From: an uncultured Alteromonadaceae bacterium
Lineage (GTDB): Bacteria; Pseudomonadota; Gammaproteobacteria; Enterobacterales; Alteromonadaceae
DNA: 35,967 bases
Reading direction: 5' to 3'
NCBI GenBank assembly: GCA_913056495.1
Contig: CAJXMO010000033.1
Location: 1 to 35,967 of the forward strand
Numbering within the stretch: the stretch's first letter is position 1; each line of letters starts with the position of its first letter. The translations under genes were made by a program, and so were the position numbers. The notes under the pieces were generated by a model. The model was not told the DNA's origin, searched no databases, and saw nothing but the letters and a program-made list of their open reading frames with translations. Below, in pieces: positions 8,265-17,518 of the stretch.

Positions 8265-9398
8265 TTAACTGCGTAAGTCATCAAAAAAACGTTTTACGCC
8301 ATCAAAAAAACCGGTTTCTTTTGGTCTGTGACGAGCTGTGCCACCTTCCATCTCGGTTTCTAAGTTACGCAAAAGTTCTTTTTGAGCATCAGTTAAACTA
8401 ACTGGTGTTTCCACAACCACTTTACAGATTAAATCACCAACAGCACCGCTGCGTACTGATTTAACCCCTTTACCACGCATTCTGAACATACGTCCGGTTT
8501 GTGTTTCTTCTGGTATTTTAAGCTTAACTTTTCCGTCTAATGTCGGAACCTGAATTTCGCCACCGAGTGCTGCAGTGGTAAACCCGATAGGAACTTCACA
8601 ATACAAGTTATTCCCGTCACGTTCAAAAATGTGATGCTGAAGAACATTAACCTGAACATACAAGTCGCCTGCCGGCGCACCATGTGCACCTGCTTCACCT
8701 TCGCCGGATAAACGAACTCTGTCGCCAGTATCAACACCCGCAGGAATTTTAACAGACAAGGTTTTAGTTTTTTGAACGCGTCCTTCACCATGACAGTGTT
8801 TACAAGGATCTGAAATGACTTGGCCACGACCATGACAGGTTGGACAAGTTTGTTGTACCGCAAAAAAGCCCTGACGCATCTGGACTTGTCCTGCACCACC
8901 ACAAGTAGAACAGGTTTGAGGTTTTGAGCCAGGCTTAGCACCTGAACCATCACAAGGTTCACAAGCGACTGCAGTTGGAATTTTAATTTCAACTTCTTTA
9001 CCACGAACCGCTTCTTCCAGTGATAAATCTAAATTATAACGTAAATCTGCGCCGCGTTGAGCACGAGACTGACGACGGCCACCACCGCCACCAAAGATGT
9101 CACCAAAAACATCTCCGAAAATATCTGAAAAATCCTGAGCACCGGCGCCACCATGGCCACCGCCCATTTGCGGATCGACACCGGCATGACCATATTGGTC
9201 GTAGCGGGCACGCATATTGGCGTCGCTTAATATTTCATAAGCATCCTGAACTTCTCTGAATTTTTCTTCTAACGACTTATCACCCTTGGCTCTATCCGGG
9301 TGATACTTCATCGCCAAGCGCTTATAAGCTTTTTTAATTTCTTTTTCACTAGCGCCTTTATCTACGCCTAGTACTTCGTAAAAATCGCGTTTCGACAT
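8265..9398 (-). CDS. dnaJ: Chaperone protein DnaJ (Hsp40)
   Basis: DnaJ delivers unfolded clients to DnaK and stimulates its ATPase in the cytosol. The 377-residue protein is a full type-I Hsp40: J domain (residues 5-70) with the essential His33-Pro34-Asp35, a Gly/Phe-rich linker (about 75-120), four zinc-binding CxxCxGxG repeats (CEPCDGSG, CSTCGGAG, CPTCHGRG, CKHCHGEG), and C-terminal substrate-binding domains. It lies 133 bases downstream of dnaK on the same strand. The spacer holds three hairpins that probably set the dnaJ:dnaK expression ratio. Confidence 0.98.
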   Translation of the reverse strand: MSKRDFYEVLGVDKGASEKEIKKAYKRLAMKYHPDRAKGDKSLEEKFREVQDAYEILSDANMRARYDQYGHAGVDPQMGGGHGGAGAQDFSDIFGDVFGDIFGGGGGRRQSRAQRGADLRYNLDLSLEEAVRGKEVEIKIPTAVACEPCDGSGAKPGSKPQTCSTCGGAGQVQMRQGFFAVQQTCPTCHGRGQVISDPCKHCHGEGRVQKTKTLSVKIPAGVDTGDRVRLSGEGEAGAHGAPAGDLYVQVNVLQHHIFERDGNNLYCEVPIGFTTAALGGEIQVPTLDGKVKLKIPEETQTGRMFRMRGKGVKSVRSGAVGDLICKVVVETPVSLTDAQKELLRNLETEMEGGTARHRPKETGFFDGVKRFFDDLRS

Positions 9399-9441
9399 AT
9401 ATCTTGCTCAGTTGTAGGTTAGACCCTTCTGCAAAACGGTC

Positions 9442-9531
9442 AAACGGGCGCAAGCACCCGTTTAATAAATCTCAGACCGCTTGCCAGTTGTAACTGGCAA
9501 GCACTAGAAGTTTAAAATCACAAAACTTCTA
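9442..9531 (-). promoter_or_regulatory. Three consecutive stem-loops in the dnaK-dnaJ intercistronic spacer
   Basis: In transcript order after dnaK: TAGAAGTTT...AAACTTCTA (9505-9531, 9 bp, beginning at the base after the stop codon); GCTTGCCAGT TGTA ACTGGCAAGC (9479-9502, 10 bp perfect, tetraloop); and AAACGGG...CCCGTTT (9442-9463, extended by a wobble pair and one GC pair). None is followed by a strong T run, so they look more like RNA-processing, stability or attenuation elements than full terminators. The role is inferred. Confidence 0.65.
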
Positions 9532-11457
9532 TTATTTTTTATCGTCGTTTACTTCTTCAAACTCAGCGTCAACAACATCGTCAGCGCCTTGTTCCGGAGA
9601 AGCTTGCTCTGCACCACCGGCAGCACCCGCTTCAGCCTGTGCTTTGGCTTGAGCAATTTCAGCTAATTTTGCAGAAGCTTGAATTAATGCCTGAGATTTA
9701 GCATCAATTTCTTCTTTGTCAGAGCCTTTCAATGCTGTTTCTAATTCAGCAATAGCGGCTTCAATCGCTTCTTTATCATTAGCCGGTAACTCACTACCCG
9801 CTTCTTCAACTTGCTTTTTAGTCGCATGAACTAAGCCATCAGCTTGGTTGCGCGCCTGAACAAGTTCTTCGAATTTTTTATCTGATTCAGCGTTAGCTTC
9901 TGCATCACGAACCATTTTTTCGACTTCATCATCACTTAAACCTGAAGACGCTTTGATTGTAATTTTCTGCTCTGTGCCTGTGTCTTTATCTTTAGCCGAG
10001 ACGTGTAGGATACCGTCAGCATCAATATCGAAAGTTACTTCAATTTGAGGAACACCACGTGGTGCCGGACGAATACCTTCAAGGTTAAACTGACCTAAAG
10101 ATTTGTTTGCACTGGCTTGCTTACGCTCACCCTGGATAACATGTACAGTTACTGCGGACTGGTTATCATCTGCAGTTGAGAAAGTTTGCGATTTCTTCGT
10201 CGGAATCGTTGTATTTTTCTCGATAACGGCCGTCATAACACCACCCATAGTCTCAATACCTAAAGACAATGGAGTAACGTCTAACAATAATACGTCTGTT
10301 ACATCACCAGAAAGAACACCACCTTGAACCGCAGCACCTACCGCGACAGCTTCATCTGGGTTAACGTCTTTACGAGGTTCTTTACCGAAAAATTCTGTAA
10401 CAGCTTTTTGAACGAGTGGCATACGAGTCTGACCACCCACTAAGATAACGTCATTCACGTCACTTACAGACAAATCAGCATCTTTTAATGCAACTTTCAG
10501 CGGTTCTAAAGTTGCTTTAACCATATCTTCAACTAAAGACTCTAATTTAGAACGTGTTACTTTAATATTTAAATGCTTAGGACCAGAAGCGTCAGCCGTA
10601 ATATAAGGCAAGTTCACTTCAGTTTGTTGCGCCGAAGATAATTCGATTTTTGCTTTTTCAGCTGCTTCTTTCAAACGTTGCATCGCTAATGGATCTTTAC
10701 GTAAGTCGAAGCCTTGGTCTGCTTTAAACTGGTCTACTAAATAAGTAATTAAACGGTTATCAAAGTCTTCACCACCTAAGTGAGTATCACCATTTGTCGC
10801 TAATACTTCAAAAGTGTGCTCGCCTTCAACTTCATCAATTTCAATAATTGAAATATCGAACGTACCACCACCTAAGTCATAAACAGCAATCACGTTGTCG
10901 CCAGACTTTTTGTCCATACCGTATGCTAATGCAGCAGCCGTTGGTTCGTTGATAATTCGCTTAACATCTAAACCAGCGATACGACCCGCATCTTTAGTTG
11001 CCTGACGTTGAGCATCATTAAAGTAAGCTGGTACAGTAATTACAGCACCTGTCACTTTTTCACCTAAATAATCTTCAGCTGTTTTTTTCATTTTTTTCAA
11101 AACTTCAGCTGAGATTTGAGGTGGCGCCATTTTTTCGCCTTTTACTTCAACCCAAGCATCGCCATTGTCAGCTTGAGTGATTTTAAATGGCATAATGTCT
11201 ACGTCACGGGTGACTTCTTTATCTGTAAAACGACGACCGATTAAACGCTTGATAGCGAATAATGTATTTTGAGGGTTGGTAACCGCCTGACGTTTTGCAG
11301 GTTGACCAACGAGTGTTTCGCCGTCTTCAGTGTAAGCGATAATGGAAGGGGTTGTGCGATCACCCTCTGCATTTTCAATAACTTTAGCTTTGTCACCGTC
11401 TAATACAGCAACACATGAATTGGTAGTACCTAAGTCAATACCGATGATTTTGCCCAT
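9532..11457 (-). CDS. dnaK: Molecular chaperone DnaK (Hsp70)
   Basis: ATP-dependent chaperone that binds exposed hydrophobic segments and acts with DnaJ and GrpE. The 641-residue product has the Hsp70 phosphate-1 motif GIDLGTTNSCVAV at the N-terminus, the phosphate-2 motif IAVYDLGGGTFDISI, the nucleotide-binding segment ILVGGQTRMP, the substrate-binding beta domain and a helical lid ending in a flexible acidic tail (DDVVDAEFEEVNDDKK), as in E. coli DnaK. Length and motifs are complete. GGAG lies about ten bases before the ATG. grpE is not adjacent in this window. Heat-shock control is expected from the family, but the promoter match upstream is only partial. Confidence 0.98.
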   Translation of the reverse strand: MGKIIGIDLGTTNSCVAVLDGDKAKVIENAEGDRTTPSIIAYTEDGETLVGQPAKRQAVTNPQNTLFAIKRLIGRRFTDKEVTRDVDIMPFKITQADNGDAWVEVKGEKMAPPQISAEVLKKMKKTAEDYLGEKVTGAVITVPAYFNDAQRQATKDAGRIAGLDVKRIINEPTAAALAYGMDKKSGDNVIAVYDLGGGTFDISIIEIDEVEGEHTFEVLATNGDTHLGGEDFDNRLITYLVDQFKADQGFDLRKDPLAMQRLKEAAEKAKIELSSAQQTEVNLPYITADASGPKHLNIKVTRSKLESLVEDMVKATLEPLKVALKDADLSVSDVNDVILVGGQTRMPLVQKAVTEFFGKEPRKDVNPDEAVAVGAAVQGGVLSGDVTDVLLLDVTPLSLGIETMGGVMTAVIEKNTTIPTKKSQTFSTADDNQSAVTVHVIQGERKQASANKSLGQFNLEGIRPAPRGVPQIEVTFDIDADGILHVSAKDKDTGTEQKITIKASSGLSDDEVEKMVRDAEANAESDKKFEELVQARNQADGLVHATKKQVEEAGSELPANDKEAIEAAIAELETALKGSDKEEIDAKSQALIQASAKLAEIAQAKAQAEAGAAGGAEQASPEQGADDVVDAEFEEVNDDKK

Positions 11458-11587
11458 TTGGAAAATCTCCGAACTAATTAATTAAACAAAACTTGTATTT
11501 TTAATGGGGTTATTATTCTGTGATTTCAACCCTGCATTAAAAAATTTCTTAAACTGTTATGGCTCACGCCTAACGAGCGTTGATTCC

Positions 11588-11615
11588 TATGTATGACCCC
11601 TTTTAAGCTTTTCAA
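11588..11615 (-). promoter_or_regulatory. Weak candidate heat-shock (sigma-32-like) promoter for dnaK
   Basis: On the minus strand TTGAAA (11615-11610) is followed after 14 bases by CATACATA (11595-11588). The -35 resembles the sigma-32 CTTGAAA box, but the expected CCCC run at the -10 is missing, so support is weak. It would give a leader of about 125 bases before the dnaK start. Confidence 0.25.
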
Positions 11616-11742
11616 TAGCGAAATTGAAAAAAATTCGAAAAAGTGACAAAAAAGTGTCTGAATGGACTGTCAGTGTTTGCGAAAGCCAACACAAAACCCT
11701 AAACTTGCGGCATTTAATGAATGTAAAAAGCAAATTTAAATA

Positions 11743-12549
11743 ATGAAAATTGTATCTTTTAATATAAATGGCCTACGTGCCCGTCTGCATCAGTTACAAG
11801 CCCTTATTGATAAACACAGTCCGGATGTGATTGGTTTACAGGAAATAAAGGTACATGATGAAGCATTCCCACTGGCTGCTATTGAAGAAATGGGCTACCA
11901 CGTTGAGTTTCACGGACAAAAAGCACACTATGGTGTCGCACTTATGTCTAAAAAAGCCCCGACCTTTGTCCAGAAAGGCTTTAAAACCGATGATGAAGAT
12001 GCACAGCGCAGAATGATTATTGCGACCTATGAAGACGAAAACGGTACGCCTGTTACCGTCTTCAATGGTTACTTCCCTCAGGGTGAAAACCGCGAGCATC
12101 CGGTCAAGTTCCCGGCAAAAGATAAATTCTATAAAGATTTAAATACTGAGCTTGAGCAGCATTTTAATCAGGAACAAGCCATTGCCATTATCGGCGATAT
12201 GAATATTTCACATACTGATTCAGATATAGGTATTGGCGAACATAATGCCAAACGCTGGTTAAGAACCGGTAAATGCTCATTTTTACCGGAGGAAAGAGCC
12301 TGGTTAAATAAGCTGTTAGCCTGGGGATTTGTTGATACATTCAGGCAGCTACATCCTGATGAAAATGAAAAGTACAGCTGGTTTGATTACCGCTCAAAAG
12401 GCTTTGATGATAATCGAGGCTTACGGATTGATTTAATTCTGGCAACACCAAAGCTTGCAGAACGCACGGTGGAAAGCGATGTAGATTACGAATTAAGAGG
12501 GATTGAAAAACCTTCTGATCACGCGCCAGTTTGGACCACTTTTAAATAA
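11743..12549 (+). CDS. xthA: Exodeoxyribonuclease III (AP endonuclease)
   Basis: XthA cuts DNA at abasic sites and removes 3' blocking groups in base-excision repair. At 268 residues it equals E. coli XthA in length. Visible catalytic motifs are the start MKIVSFNINGLRAR, LQEIK with metal-binding Glu34, GDMNIS, the RIDLIL segment and the C-terminal SDHAPVW containing the catalytic Asp-His. It is divergent from dnaK with a 285-base spacer and is followed by a membrane protein gene 23 bases downstream, probably co-transcribed. The ribosome site is weak, with AT-rich sequence before ATG. Confidence 0.96.
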   Translation: MKIVSFNINGLRARLHQLQALIDKHSPDVIGLQEIKVHDEAFPLAAIEEMGYHVEFHGQKAHYGVALMSKKAPTFVQKGFKTDDEDAQRRMIIATYEDENGTPVTVFNGYFPQGENREHPVKFPAKDKFYKDLNTELEQHFNQEQAIAIIGDMNISHTDSDIGIGEHNAKRWLRTGKCSFLPEERAWLNKLLAWGFVDTFRQLHPDENEKYSWFDYRSKGFDDNRGLRIDLILATPKLAERTVESDVDYELRGIEKPSDHAPVWTTFK

Positions 12550-12572
12550 CGCCTCATTAAATAGGTCAGAAT

Positions 12573-13211
12573 GTGCTTTTTATATTAAGTTTTATTTGTT
12601 TAGCCGTTATTCTCTATTTTAGTTTTGATAAACAAACACTGGCTTTATTGATTACCAAAAAACACACCCAACATTTGTTTTTTGGTTTTACTGCACTGTT
12701 ATTTTTTCTCTGGTCTATTCAAACGCATGCTTACCCCGGACTTAATGTTCATTTTGTCTGGTTATCAGCCTGCACCTTATATTTAGGCCCAAGACTGGCT
12801 TTGTTTGCAGGCTTGTTTGCGCTTTTGGGTAACTTTGTTTATCTCGAAGAAAATTGGCACTGGTATGCAATCCATTACATCAGCGGGGTATTTGTCCCTG
12901 TTATGGTTACATATCTGATTTATGTCGCTGCATTTCATAAATTGCCACGCAATGTATTTGTCTATATTTTTGTCTGTGGCTTTTTCAGCGGCGCTATCTC
13001 AATTGGCTGTAAAATGGTACTGATGGCTGTGTTTTATATGCTATCCGGCCTTTATAGTTGGGATCTTGTATTTGACAACTATCTAATATTATTGGTGTTA
13101 TTAGCTTTCCCTGAGGCAATGCTCAATGGCATGTCTATGTCAATTGGCATTATTTATCTGCCACATTGGGTCAGAACATTTTATGACGAAGCTTATTTAG
13201 ATGACAAATAA
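12573..13211 (+). CDS. CbiM-like / energy-coupling-factor type integral membrane protein
   Basis: A 212-residue protein that is almost entirely membrane-spanning, with about six or seven hydrophobic helices. The segment with NVHFVWLSACTLYLGPRLAL followed by a Gly-rich helix resembles the core of CbiM/NikM-type permeases, where an H..G....L..GP..A. pattern precedes the second helix. It lacks the N-terminal MHIPDG metal-binding start of true CbiM. A role in small-molecule or metal uptake is therefore only a suggestion. The start is GTG at 12573 with AGGT about eight bases upstream; an ATG at 12571 is out of frame. It follows xthA closely and precedes proS, which has its own promoter. Confidence 0.7.
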   Translation: MLFILSFICLAVILYFSFDKQTLALLITKKHTQHLFFGFTALLFFLWSIQTHAYPGLNVHFVWLSACTLYLGPRLALFAGLFALLGNFVYLEENWHWYAIHYISGVFVPVMVTYLIYVAAFHKLPRNVFVYIFVCGFFSGAISIGCKMVLMAVFYMLSGLYSWDLVFDNYLILLVLLAFPEAMLNGMSMSIGIIYLPHWVRTFYDEAYLDDK

Positions 13212-13236
13212 AGCCAATTAAAAAAATAAAACGGCA

Positions 13237-13264
13237 TTGATAGCAGTCGTTTAGCTGCTACAAT
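13237..13264 (+). promoter_or_regulatory. Sigma-70 promoter for proS
   Basis: TTGATA (13237-13242) and TACAAT (13259-13264) are separated by 16 bases and lie just after the CbiM-like gene. The predicted start would be near 13271, about 45 bases before the proS ATG. Confidence 0.6.
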
Positions 13265-13316
13265 GCGCCCTATTACTTACTCTATTATTGACTAACTTTA
13301 CGGAAATTTTGCCGCA

Positions 13317-15038
13317 ATGCGCACTACTCAATATCTGTTATCCACGTTAAAAGAAACACCGTCAGATGCTGAAGTTATCAGTCATCAACTTATGTTACGT
13401 GCGGGTATGATCCGCAAACTCGCATCAGGTTTGTATACCTGGTTACCGTCAGGCTTAAAAGTTTTGCGCAAAGTAGAAAACATTGTGCGTGAAGAAATGA
13501 ATAAAGCCGGTGCTATTGAAGTATTAATGCCGGTTGTTCAACCCGCCGATTTATGGGAAGAATCCGGTCGTTGGGATAAGTTCGGCCCTGAACTTTTGAG
13601 AATAAAAGACCGTCATGAGCGCCCGTTTTTGTTAGGCCCGACTCACGAAGAAGTGATAACTGAGTTAGTCCGTAAAGAAATCAGCAGTTATAAACAGTTG
13701 CCGGTTAACTTATATCAAGTACAAACTAAATTCCGTGACGAAGTACGTCCTCGTTTTGGTGTCATGCGCGCACGCGAATTTTTAATGAAAGATGCTTATT
13801 CTTTCCACTTAACCGAAGATTGTCTGCAAAAAACCTATGAAAAAATGCATCAGGCGTATTGCAATGTATTTGATCGATTAGGATTAGAATACCGACCTGT
13901 GTTAGCAGATACAGGCTCAATTGGCGGCAGCACCTCACATGAATTCCATGTATTGGCTGAATCCGGCGAAGATGCCATCGTATTTAGTGATCAAAGCGAT
14001 TATGCGGCTAATATTGAAAAAGCAGAAGCCCTGCCACCTCAAGGCGAACGCCCGCCTGCTGCTGTTATTATGGATAAAATTGCGACGCCTAATGCACATT
14101 CAATTGAAGAAATATCTCAATTGCTTGAAGTTGATGCCGACCAGACTGTTAAAACTTTGCTGGTTCAGGGTTGTAATGAAGAAGGCGAAGCTTCAGGTAT
14201 CCTTGCATTAGTGGTGCGTGGTGACCATGAAATTAATGAAGTAAAAGCCGAAAAATTAGAGCAGGTATTTGCTCCGTTGACTTTTGCAACAGATGAGCAA
14301 ATTAAAGAGGCTGCAAATTGTAGCGCTGGCTCTATCGGCCCGGTTGGTTTATCTATACCTGTTGTTGTTGATCACAGCGCTGCACATCTGGCTGATTTTG
14401 TTTGTGGTGCCAATGAAGATGGTTACCATCTAACCGGTGTTAACTGGGACAGAGATATTGAAAATTACCAGGTAACGGATATTCGCAATGTGGTTGAAGG
14501 CGATCCGAGTCCTTGTGGTCAGGGTAAACTCAGTATTAAACGGGGTATTGAAGTTGGCCATATCTTCCAGTTAGGTAAAAACTATAGCGAAGCGATGAAA
14601 GCCGGCGTGCTAACTGAGTCTGGCAAACATGAAATTTTAACCATGGGTTGTTATGGTATCGGTGTATCACGAATCGTTGCAGCCGCCATTGAACAAAACC
14701 ATGATAAATTCGGTATTAAATGGCCGACTAACATTGCACCGTTCCAGGTATGTGTATTACCTATGAATATGCACAAATCGCATCGAATACCAGATGTTGC
14801 CAACAAACTTTATGATGATTTGCAGGCCGCTGGCGCCGATGTCATTTTTGATGACAGAAAAGAACGCCCGGGTGTCATGTTTGCTGATATGGAATTAATC
14901 GGCGTACCTCATGTGATTGTCATCGGTGAGCGAAATCTGGATGAAGGTTTGGTTGAGTATAAAAACCGACAAACCGGCGAAAAGCAAACTATCGCTATCG
15001 ACGATGTCATAGAGTTTATTCAGTCAAAGCTGGCATAA
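13317..15038 (+). CDS. proS: Prolyl-tRNA synthetase (bacterial type)
   Basis: Charges tRNA-Pro with proline in the cytosol. The 573-residue protein is a bacterial-type class II synthetase. Motif 2 region is RPRFGVMRAREFLMKDAYSF, motif 3 is GCYGIGVSRIVAAAIEQ, and the inserted YbaK-like editing domain (about residues 225-405), which removes mischarged alanine, lies between them. The C-terminal anticodon-binding domain ends the protein. The start is supported by length and by the family N-terminus MRTTQYLLSTLKE. A sigma-70 promoter precedes it and a strong terminator follows, so it is probably a single-gene transcript. A tRNA-Pro gene occurs elsewhere in the window (26628-26704). Confidence 0.98.
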   Translation: MRTTQYLLSTLKETPSDAEVISHQLMLRAGMIRKLASGLYTWLPSGLKVLRKVENIVREEMNKAGAIEVLMPVVQPADLWEESGRWDKFGPELLRIKDRHERPFLLGPTHEEVITELVRKEISSYKQLPVNLYQVQTKFRDEVRPRFGVMRAREFLMKDAYSFHLTEDCLQKTYEKMHQAYCNVFDRLGLEYRPVLADTGSIGGSTSHEFHVLAESGEDAIVFSDQSDYAANIEKAEALPPQGERPPAAVIMDKIATPNAHSIEEISQLLEVDADQTVKTLLVQGCNEEGEASGILALVVRGDHEINEVKAEKLEQVFAPLTFATDEQIKEAANCSAGSIGPVGLSIPVVVDHSAAHLADFVCGANEDGYHLTGVNWDRDIENYQVTDIRNVVEGDPSPCGQGKLSIKRGIEVGHIFQLGKNYSEAMKAGVLTESGKHEILTMGCYGIGVSRIVAAAIEQNHDKFGIKWPTNIAPFQVCVLPMNMHKSHRIPDVANKLYDDLQAAGADVIFDDRKERPGVMFADMELIGVPHVIVIGERNLDEGLVEYKNRQTGEKQTIAIDDVIEFIQSKLA

Positions 15039-15052
15039 ACTCACTCATATTC

Positions 15053-15097
15053 AAACAAGGTTTGTTGAAAAATAATTGTTCAACAAACCTTGTTTTT
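15053..15097 (+). terminator. Rho-independent terminator after proS
   Basis: A perfect 17-bp inverted repeat (15053-15069 with 15079-15095, nine-base loop) running into TTTTT, 14 bases after the proS stop. Confidence 0.9.
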
Positions 15098-15184
15098 CGC
15101 TCGCTAATCCCTATTAACTACTGATAAATCCTGTCTGTTTAAGATTAGTATAGTGCAGCGTAACAAGGTCATCATTAGCGAATT

Positions 15185-15883
15185 ATGTCTGAAATAACTC
15201 ACCAGCTTGAGCAGATTCAAGCGCAAATTCAACAATTAAATCAATCAACTTCTCAACGTACCCAGTTATTGGCTGTCAGCAAAACTAAACCGGTTGCATC
15301 CGTTTTAGAAGCCTACCAGGCCGGACAAAAAAGTTTTGGTGAAAATTATGTGCAGGAAGCAGTCGAAAAGATTCAGAAACTGGCGGGTTACCCGGATATT
15401 GAATGGCACTTTATCGGACCCATCCAATCCAACAAAACGAAACTCATTGCTGCGCATTTTGACTGGGTGCAAAGCGTTGATCGCGAAAAAATAGCCAAAC
15501 GCCTCAGTGAGCAACGCCCTGAGGGTTTAGCGCCGCTCAATGTTTGCCTACAATTAAATATTTCAGCTGAAGACACTAAGTCGGGTACAGATGAAAAAGC
15601 CATCTTTGACCTCGCCGACTACGTGACTCAGTTACCTAATCTAAGCCTGCGAGGCCTAATGGCTATCCCGGAAAATACGTCAGATACTGAAAAACAAAAA
15701 CACAGTTTTGCCCGTATGCAGCAAATATTTAATCAGTTACAGGCAAAATATCCTCAGCTAGACACGCTTTCTATGGGTATGACAAATGATATGGCGGTCG
15801 CCATCGAACATGGCAGTACTATGGTCAGAATCGGAACCGCGATTTTTGGAGCCAGAGCCGCTAAACCCAATCATAACAATTAA
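15185..15883 (+). CDS. yggS: YggS/PROSC-family pyridoxal-phosphate homeostasis protein
   Basis: A cytosolic PLP-binding protein that buffers vitamin B6 and influences amino-acid pools; it has no known enzyme activity. The 232-residue protein has the N-terminal LLAVSKTKP segment with PLP-binding Lys33, the FGENYVQEA segment, WHFIGPIQSNK, and the C-terminal SMGMTNDMAVAIEHGSTMVRIGTAIFG phosphate-binding region. It begins a run with proC and yggT, an order shared with E. coli and many gammaproteobacteria. The ribosome site before ATG is poor. The gap to proC is 15 bases. Confidence 0.95.
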   Translation: MSEITHQLEQIQAQIQQLNQSTSQRTQLLAVSKTKPVASVLEAYQAGQKSFGENYVQEAVEKIQKLAGYPDIEWHFIGPIQSNKTKLIAAHFDWVQSVDREKIAKRLSEQRPEGLAPLNVCLQLNISAEDTKSGTDEKAIFDLADYVTQLPNLSLRGLMAIPENTSDTEKQKHSFARMQQIFNQLQAKYPQLDTLSMGMTNDMAVAIEHGSTMVRIGTAIFGARAAKPNHNN

Positions 15884-15898
15884 CCGGAAAAGAATTTT

Positions 15899-16720
15899 AT
15901 GCAAAACAGAAGTATTGCCTTTATTGGTGCAGGAAACATGAGTTCAAGCATTATCTCAGGTTTAATCAAAAACGGATATCCGAATGCACTGGTCTATGCG
16001 AGTAATCCATCGAAACCTAAACTAGATGCACTGCAAACTCAATTTGATATCAATACCAGCCAGGATAATACTCAAGTTGCCCGTGCAGCAGAGGTCATCG
16101 TCCTTGCCGTAAAACCTCAGTTGATGAATGAGATGATTAGCCAGCTTGAACTCACTGACGAAGAAAAATCAAATAAGTTATTTATCTCAATTGCAGCGGG
16201 TCTGCCGGTTGCTCGAATTCAGGCAATGCTAGGCGGTGCATATTCATTAATCAGAACCATGCCGAATACACCCAGTTTATTAGGATTGGGCATGACAGGT
16301 ATGTATGCACCTGATAATGTTAAAAAGGCCGATATAGAATTTGCAGATCAAATTATGTCTGCTGTAGGTAAAACAACCTGGGTGGCAGCAGAATCCGGGA
16401 TAGACCATATTATTGCGTTGGCTGGCAGTGCACCTGCTTATTTTTTCCTGTTTATGGAAGGCATGATCAAAGAAGCAATTAATTTAGGTTTCAGTGAAGC
16501 TGAAGCTAAAGCTATTGTTCAACAGGTTGCATTAGGTAGCGCACAAATGGTCAAAGAAAATGATGTCGATATTGCAACTTTGCGCGCACAGGTCACCTCT
16601 AAAGGCGGTACGACAGCGGCTGCAATAGAAAGCTTTAACCAGTCAGATTTGCACGGCACAATTCAAAAAGCGATGAAAGCCGCAATTGCCCGCTCTGAAG
16701 AAATGGCTAAACTGTTTTAA
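15899..16720 (+). CDS. proC: Pyrroline-5-carboxylate reductase
   Basis: Catalyses the last step of proline synthesis, reducing 1-pyrroline-5-carboxylate with NAD(P)H. The 273-residue protein opens with the Rossmann motif FIGAGNMSSSIISGLI, has IRTMPNTPSLLGLGMTG in the middle, and the C-terminal signature around GSAPAYFFLFMEGM and VTSKGGTTAAAI, which forms the dimer and substrate site. GGAAAAG precedes the ATG. It sits between yggS and yggT in the usual order. Proline synthesis and prolyl-tRNA charging (proS) are thus neighbours here, though proS ends in its own terminator. Confidence 0.97.
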   Translation: MQNRSIAFIGAGNMSSSIISGLIKNGYPNALVYASNPSKPKLDALQTQFDINTSQDNTQVARAAEVIVLAVKPQLMNEMISQLELTDEEKSNKLFISIAAGLPVARIQAMLGGAYSLIRTMPNTPSLLGLGMTGMYAPDNVKKADIEFADQIMSAVGKTTWVAAESGIDHIIALAGSAPAYFFLFMEGMIKEAINLGFSEAEAKAIVQQVALGSAQMVKENDVDIATLRAQVTSKGGTTAAAIESFNQSDLHGTIQKAMKAAIARSEEMAKLF

Positions 16721-16744
16721 ATTAAATAAATAACGGACCCTGTT

Positions 16745-17287
16745 ATGAATGCACTTAACTTTTTAATTCAGATCTGTTTTGATCTGTTACTCATGGTTGT
16801 TGTACTAAGATTTTGGATGCAGGCAGTCAGTGCTGATTTTTATAACCCACTTTGCCAGTTTGTTGTAAAAGCAACGAATCCTTTAATTAAACCATTTCAA
16901 TTATTCCTGCCCTCAAGAGGTAAATGGAATATTGCTGCCTTGGTATTAGCTTTGCTGGTCCCTTTTGTCAAAATACTCCTGTTGATGACAATCAATGATA
17001 TGGGGGCGTTTAACCCGGTTTCTCTGATTATCGCCTCGGTTTATTCTGTTATCAGCGAGTTTCTACAGCTTGCATTCTGGATATTGATTATCCGCGCCAT
17101 TTTAAGCTGGTTTAGTCAAGGTAACAATCCGGCTGAATACATCCTTTATCAACTGACAGAGCCTTTTCTGCGTCCAATTCGAAACATTTTACCGCCCATG
17201 GGTGGATTAGATTTATCGGTTCTGATTGCCATTATTGCAATTCAGTTTTTAAAAATCTTATTAGGTGATTTTTTCTCCGGCTTTTAA
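16745..17287 (+). CDS. yggT: YggT family membrane protein
   Basis: A 180-residue inner-membrane protein made of two copies of the YGGT unit, each with a hydrophobic helix pair and a pattern of the type R.....NP......F..P..P..: RFWMQ...NPLCQFVVKATNPLIKPF in the first half and RAILSWF...NPAEYILYQLTEPFLRP in the second. The molecular role is unsettled; the family is linked to osmotic-shock tolerance and cell-shape functions. It follows proC by 24 bases. The E. coli-type followers yggU and hemW are absent here, and DUF4426 comes next instead. Confidence 0.93.
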   Translation: MNALNFLIQICFDLLLMVVVLRFWMQAVSADFYNPLCQFVVKATNPLIKPFQLFLPSRGKWNIAALVLALLVPFVKILLLMTINDMGAFNPVSLIIASVYSVISEFLQLAFWILIIRAILSWFSQGNNPAEYILYQLTEPFLRPIRNILPPMGGLDLSVLIAIIAIQFLKILLGDFFSGF

Positions 17288-17301
17288 AAAATACTTGCTG
17301 G

Positions 17302-17321
17302 GCCGGACCTGAGAATCCGGC
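17302..17321 (+). terminator. Weak hairpin after yggT
   Basis: GCCGGA and TCCGGC pair across an eight-base loop, 15 bases after the yggT stop. There is no good T run, so termination here may be partial or absent. Confidence 0.35.
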
Positions 17322-17518
17322 TCAAAATCGTTTTAATGCATTCAATGGCCTTTAAAAACGGGTGAAAAATGCTTGTAATGGCCCACGCTTTAACCTCTGT
17401 GTGTCAATTATTAAAGCCAAAAACGATAGACAGGTCAAAATAAGCTGAGCTAAGAATTCAAACTTTATTAAAAGATCGCACTACACTTTGTAATAAGCAT
17501 CCTATTCGGGGAATCATC

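Noticed and set aside
8537..9259. Overlapping reading frames inside dnaJ on both strands
   Set aside because: They lie wholly within a firmly assigned chaperone gene and carry no recognisable domain; they are shadows of its codon pattern.
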